Part shown: positions 62,930 through 64,000 of the stretch, one piece after another | How positions within the stretch are numbered: the first letter of the stretch is position 1 | Layout: each line of letters starts with the position of its first letter | From: Acidulodesulfobacterium sp021802425 | Lineage (GTDB): Bacteria; SZUA-79; Acidulodesulfobacterales; Acidulodesulfobacteraceae | Direction of reading: 5' to 3' | NCBI GenBank assembly: GCA_021802425.1 | Contig: JAJZXJ010000007.1 | Span: forward strand, 25,487-89,486 | Length of the DNA: 64,000 nt | Notes under the pieces: generated by a model | Databases searched by the model: none | What the model saw: the letters and a program-made list of their open reading frames with translations, nothing else | What the model was told of the DNA's origin: nothing | Position numbers and translations under genes: made by a program

Positions 62930-63522
62930 ATATTTTTATAAACCTGCGAACCGTCTTCGGCAATGCTCTGTTTAAGTATAATTTTTTTACAGTTAAATTC
63001 ACGGAATTTCAATCCGTCAGGTGATAGCGGCGCATTATTCGGATTGAACGGCTTTAACAAATTAAGAATATCGTTTTTATTTTTATTGTTCGAGCCGTTC
63101 TTTATCCTTGCAATGGTGATATGCGGCATAAACGGCCTTTTATCTGTTTTAATATTAATTCCAGAATTAAGCACGCCTTTTAATAAATTTTCATATATAA
63201 GTTTTAACTCGCGTCCCCCCTTTTCGATTTTTAAATAAACTATTCCCGAACTGTTTCCTAAAGAAAAAAATAAGTTATTGCCGACTGATATGTCGAAGTT
63301 TTTAATTTTTATTTCCGATAAAAGTTTTTTTATAACCGTTTCTTGATTCAATTCGATGTTGCCGAGGAACAGTATCGTTATATGCAAGTTTTTTTGCAGG
63401 ACAGGCCTGAAATATTTATTGTCTGCAAGGCGGGCGGATTTAACGAACTCCGTTACCTTTTTTTTAATAGCGGAAGGTAAATCTACGGCAATAAAGAGCC
63501 TTTTTGTTTCCGGTTTTTCCAT
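62884..63522 (-). CDS. thpR: RNA 2',3'-cyclic phosphodiesterase (2'-5' RNA ligase family)
   Basis: 212 residues, two HxTx motifs (LHITILFLG, H47/T49; PHITIARI, H134/T136) in the LigT/2H phosphoesterase fold. Opens 2',3'-cyclic phosphates. The last dozen residues (FALVSDDTREVS) are translated from the palindromic repeat at 62878-62929. Convergent with rtcB. Confidence 0.9.
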   Translation of the reverse strand: MEKPETKRLFIAVDLPSAIKKKVTEFVKSARLADNKYFRPVLQKNLHITILFLGNIELNQETVIKKLLSEIKIKNFDISVGNNLFFSLGNSSGIVYLKIEKGGRELKLIYENLLKGVLNSGINIKTDKRPFMPHITIARIKNGSNNKNKNDILNLLKPFNPNNAPLSPDGLKFREFNCKKIILKQSIAEDGSQVYKNIYRFALVSDDTREVS

Positions 63523-63867
63523 GAAAATTAAAAATTATTTTATTTGCATATTTTTGCACGGATAAAAAATTATGTCAAGAACGGATTTGCGCCTTGTTGT
63601 TTATTTGGCTTTGGGACAGTTTTAATAATTTCTACCTGCAATTTTTGGGTTGTCATTTACCTAAACAGGTAATTATAAATTGCAATTCGAGCAGTATTTT
63701 TATAAAATATATCAAAAGTGGGAAGGGATTGGAGGCATTTGTGCGAATTGCGCTGGTCATGCAGACATTTGTGCGGCGTGTAAGGTTATTATATATTATG
63801 TATTACCATATATCTCATAAAGGTATCGAAAAATGGCGGTTAAAAAAATATTATGAGGATGAATTTT
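63523..63867. other. Gene-free stretch between thpR and a Tat-exported protein
   Basis: 345 bases, AT-rich. Holds a nested hairpin at 63637-63684 (TGCAATTT/AAATTGCA around TTACCT-AAAC-AGGTAA). An ORF through it has no ribosome site and overlaps the next gene, so I do not call it. Confidence 0.6.
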
Positions 63868-64000
63868 ATGAAGAAGATTACCAGAAGGGACTTTATAAAA
63901 AGCACGGCTATTCTTGCGGGCGCTGCGGCGGTTAACCCCATAAACCTTTTAAAGTTTAAGCCGGTAGGCAACCTTACGATAATGTGGAACTCCGATACGC
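63868..64000 (+). CDS. Tat-exported protein, 3' truncated
   Basis: Runs off the window end; about 44 codons seen. GAGGAT lies 8 bases before ATG 63868. N-terminus MKKITRRDFIKSTAILAGAA is a twin-arginine signal, then a fold starting NLTIMWNSDT. The NLTI...(N)SDT opening loosely recalls SoxB/5'-nucleotidase metallophosphoesterases, but too little is visible to assign a function. Confidence 0.7.
   Translation, partial: MKKITRRDFIKSTAILAGAAAVNPINLLKFKPVGNLTIMWNSDT

Noticed and set aside
63594..63935. 113-codon ORF before the Tat protein
   Set aside because: No ribosome site, crosses a palindrome, overlaps the well-supported 63868 start in another frame, and no family resemblance.

Overview
The window reads as chromosomal DNA of an AT-rich, Gram-negative, anaerobic bacterium. 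Evidence: an LPS heptose epimerase (HldD), a Phe-terminated outer-membrane barrel, Tat signal peptides, a lipoprotein, a 2-oxoacid:ferredoxin oxidoreductase subunit, a selenocysteine formate dehydrogenase and a Hyf/Ehr-type membrane complex. Mercury, copper and arsenic resistance are packed into about 13 kb. This fits a Desulfobacterota-like organism from a metal-rich, possibly acid-mine, setting; that placement is inference from gene content. No rRNA, intact tRNA, CRISPR, transposase or prophage was seen.

Layout. 1-3.2 kb: korC (partial), ndk, nth, a small haem-copper-oxidase-like membrane protein, queE, tatA. 3.2-12.8 kb: a canonical replication-origin neighbourhood, gyrB-dnaN-dnaA on the minus strand and rpmH-rnpA-yidD-yidC-mnmE on the plus strand, with DnaA-box-like sites on both sides of dnaA and no recF between dnaN and gyrB. 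13-15.4 kb: a PQQ-type propeller lipoprotein and a HAMP-only membrane protein. 15.5-20.8 kb: operon fdnG (UGA = Sec196) - fused fdnH/fdnI - fdhE. 21-23.7 kb: mnmG, a parS-like site, two unknown small genes. 23.9-31.4 kb: a six-gene Hyf-like complex whose large subunit lacks the NiFe-binding cysteines (Ehr type). 31.4-35.7 kb: TauE/SafE exporter, pabB-pabC, a hydrolase, a MNT/HEPN toxin-antitoxin pair. 35.7-41.6 kb: merA-merR facing merP-merT-orf with two near-identical MerR operators, then a Cu P-type ATPase. 41.7-44.3 kb: an FAD oxidoreductase, a PfpI-family protein, an outer-membrane barrel. 44.4-48.8 kb: arsRDABC. 48.8-56.1 kb: housekeeping and stress genes (DUF2784, YjbQ, aldo/keto reductase, DUF3108, a radical SAM repair protein, Bfr, Nfo, HldD) and a second parS-like site. 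56.3-58.8 kb: a type II restriction-modification pair and lexA. 58.9-64 kb: TauE/SafE, rsmG, archease-rtcB, thpR, and the start of a Tat-exported protein.

How the parts work together. Electron input from formate (FdnGHI) and ferredoxin-linked metabolism sits beside an ion-pumping Hyf/Ehr complex. The metal islands each carry their own sensor (MerR, ArsR) with recognisable operators. LexA, Nth, Nfo, MutT-independent repair genes and the RtcB/archease/ThpR set cover DNA and RNA damage.

Two runs of exactly 100 N (51108-51207 and 60057-60156) are each flanked by an exact 127-bp duplication. These are scaffolding artefacts: collapsing the second one restores a single in-frame rsmG of 241 codons. 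Several short palindromic repeats are scattered through the window, two of them reading in frame into the ends of proteins (MerT N-terminus, ThpR C-terminus).
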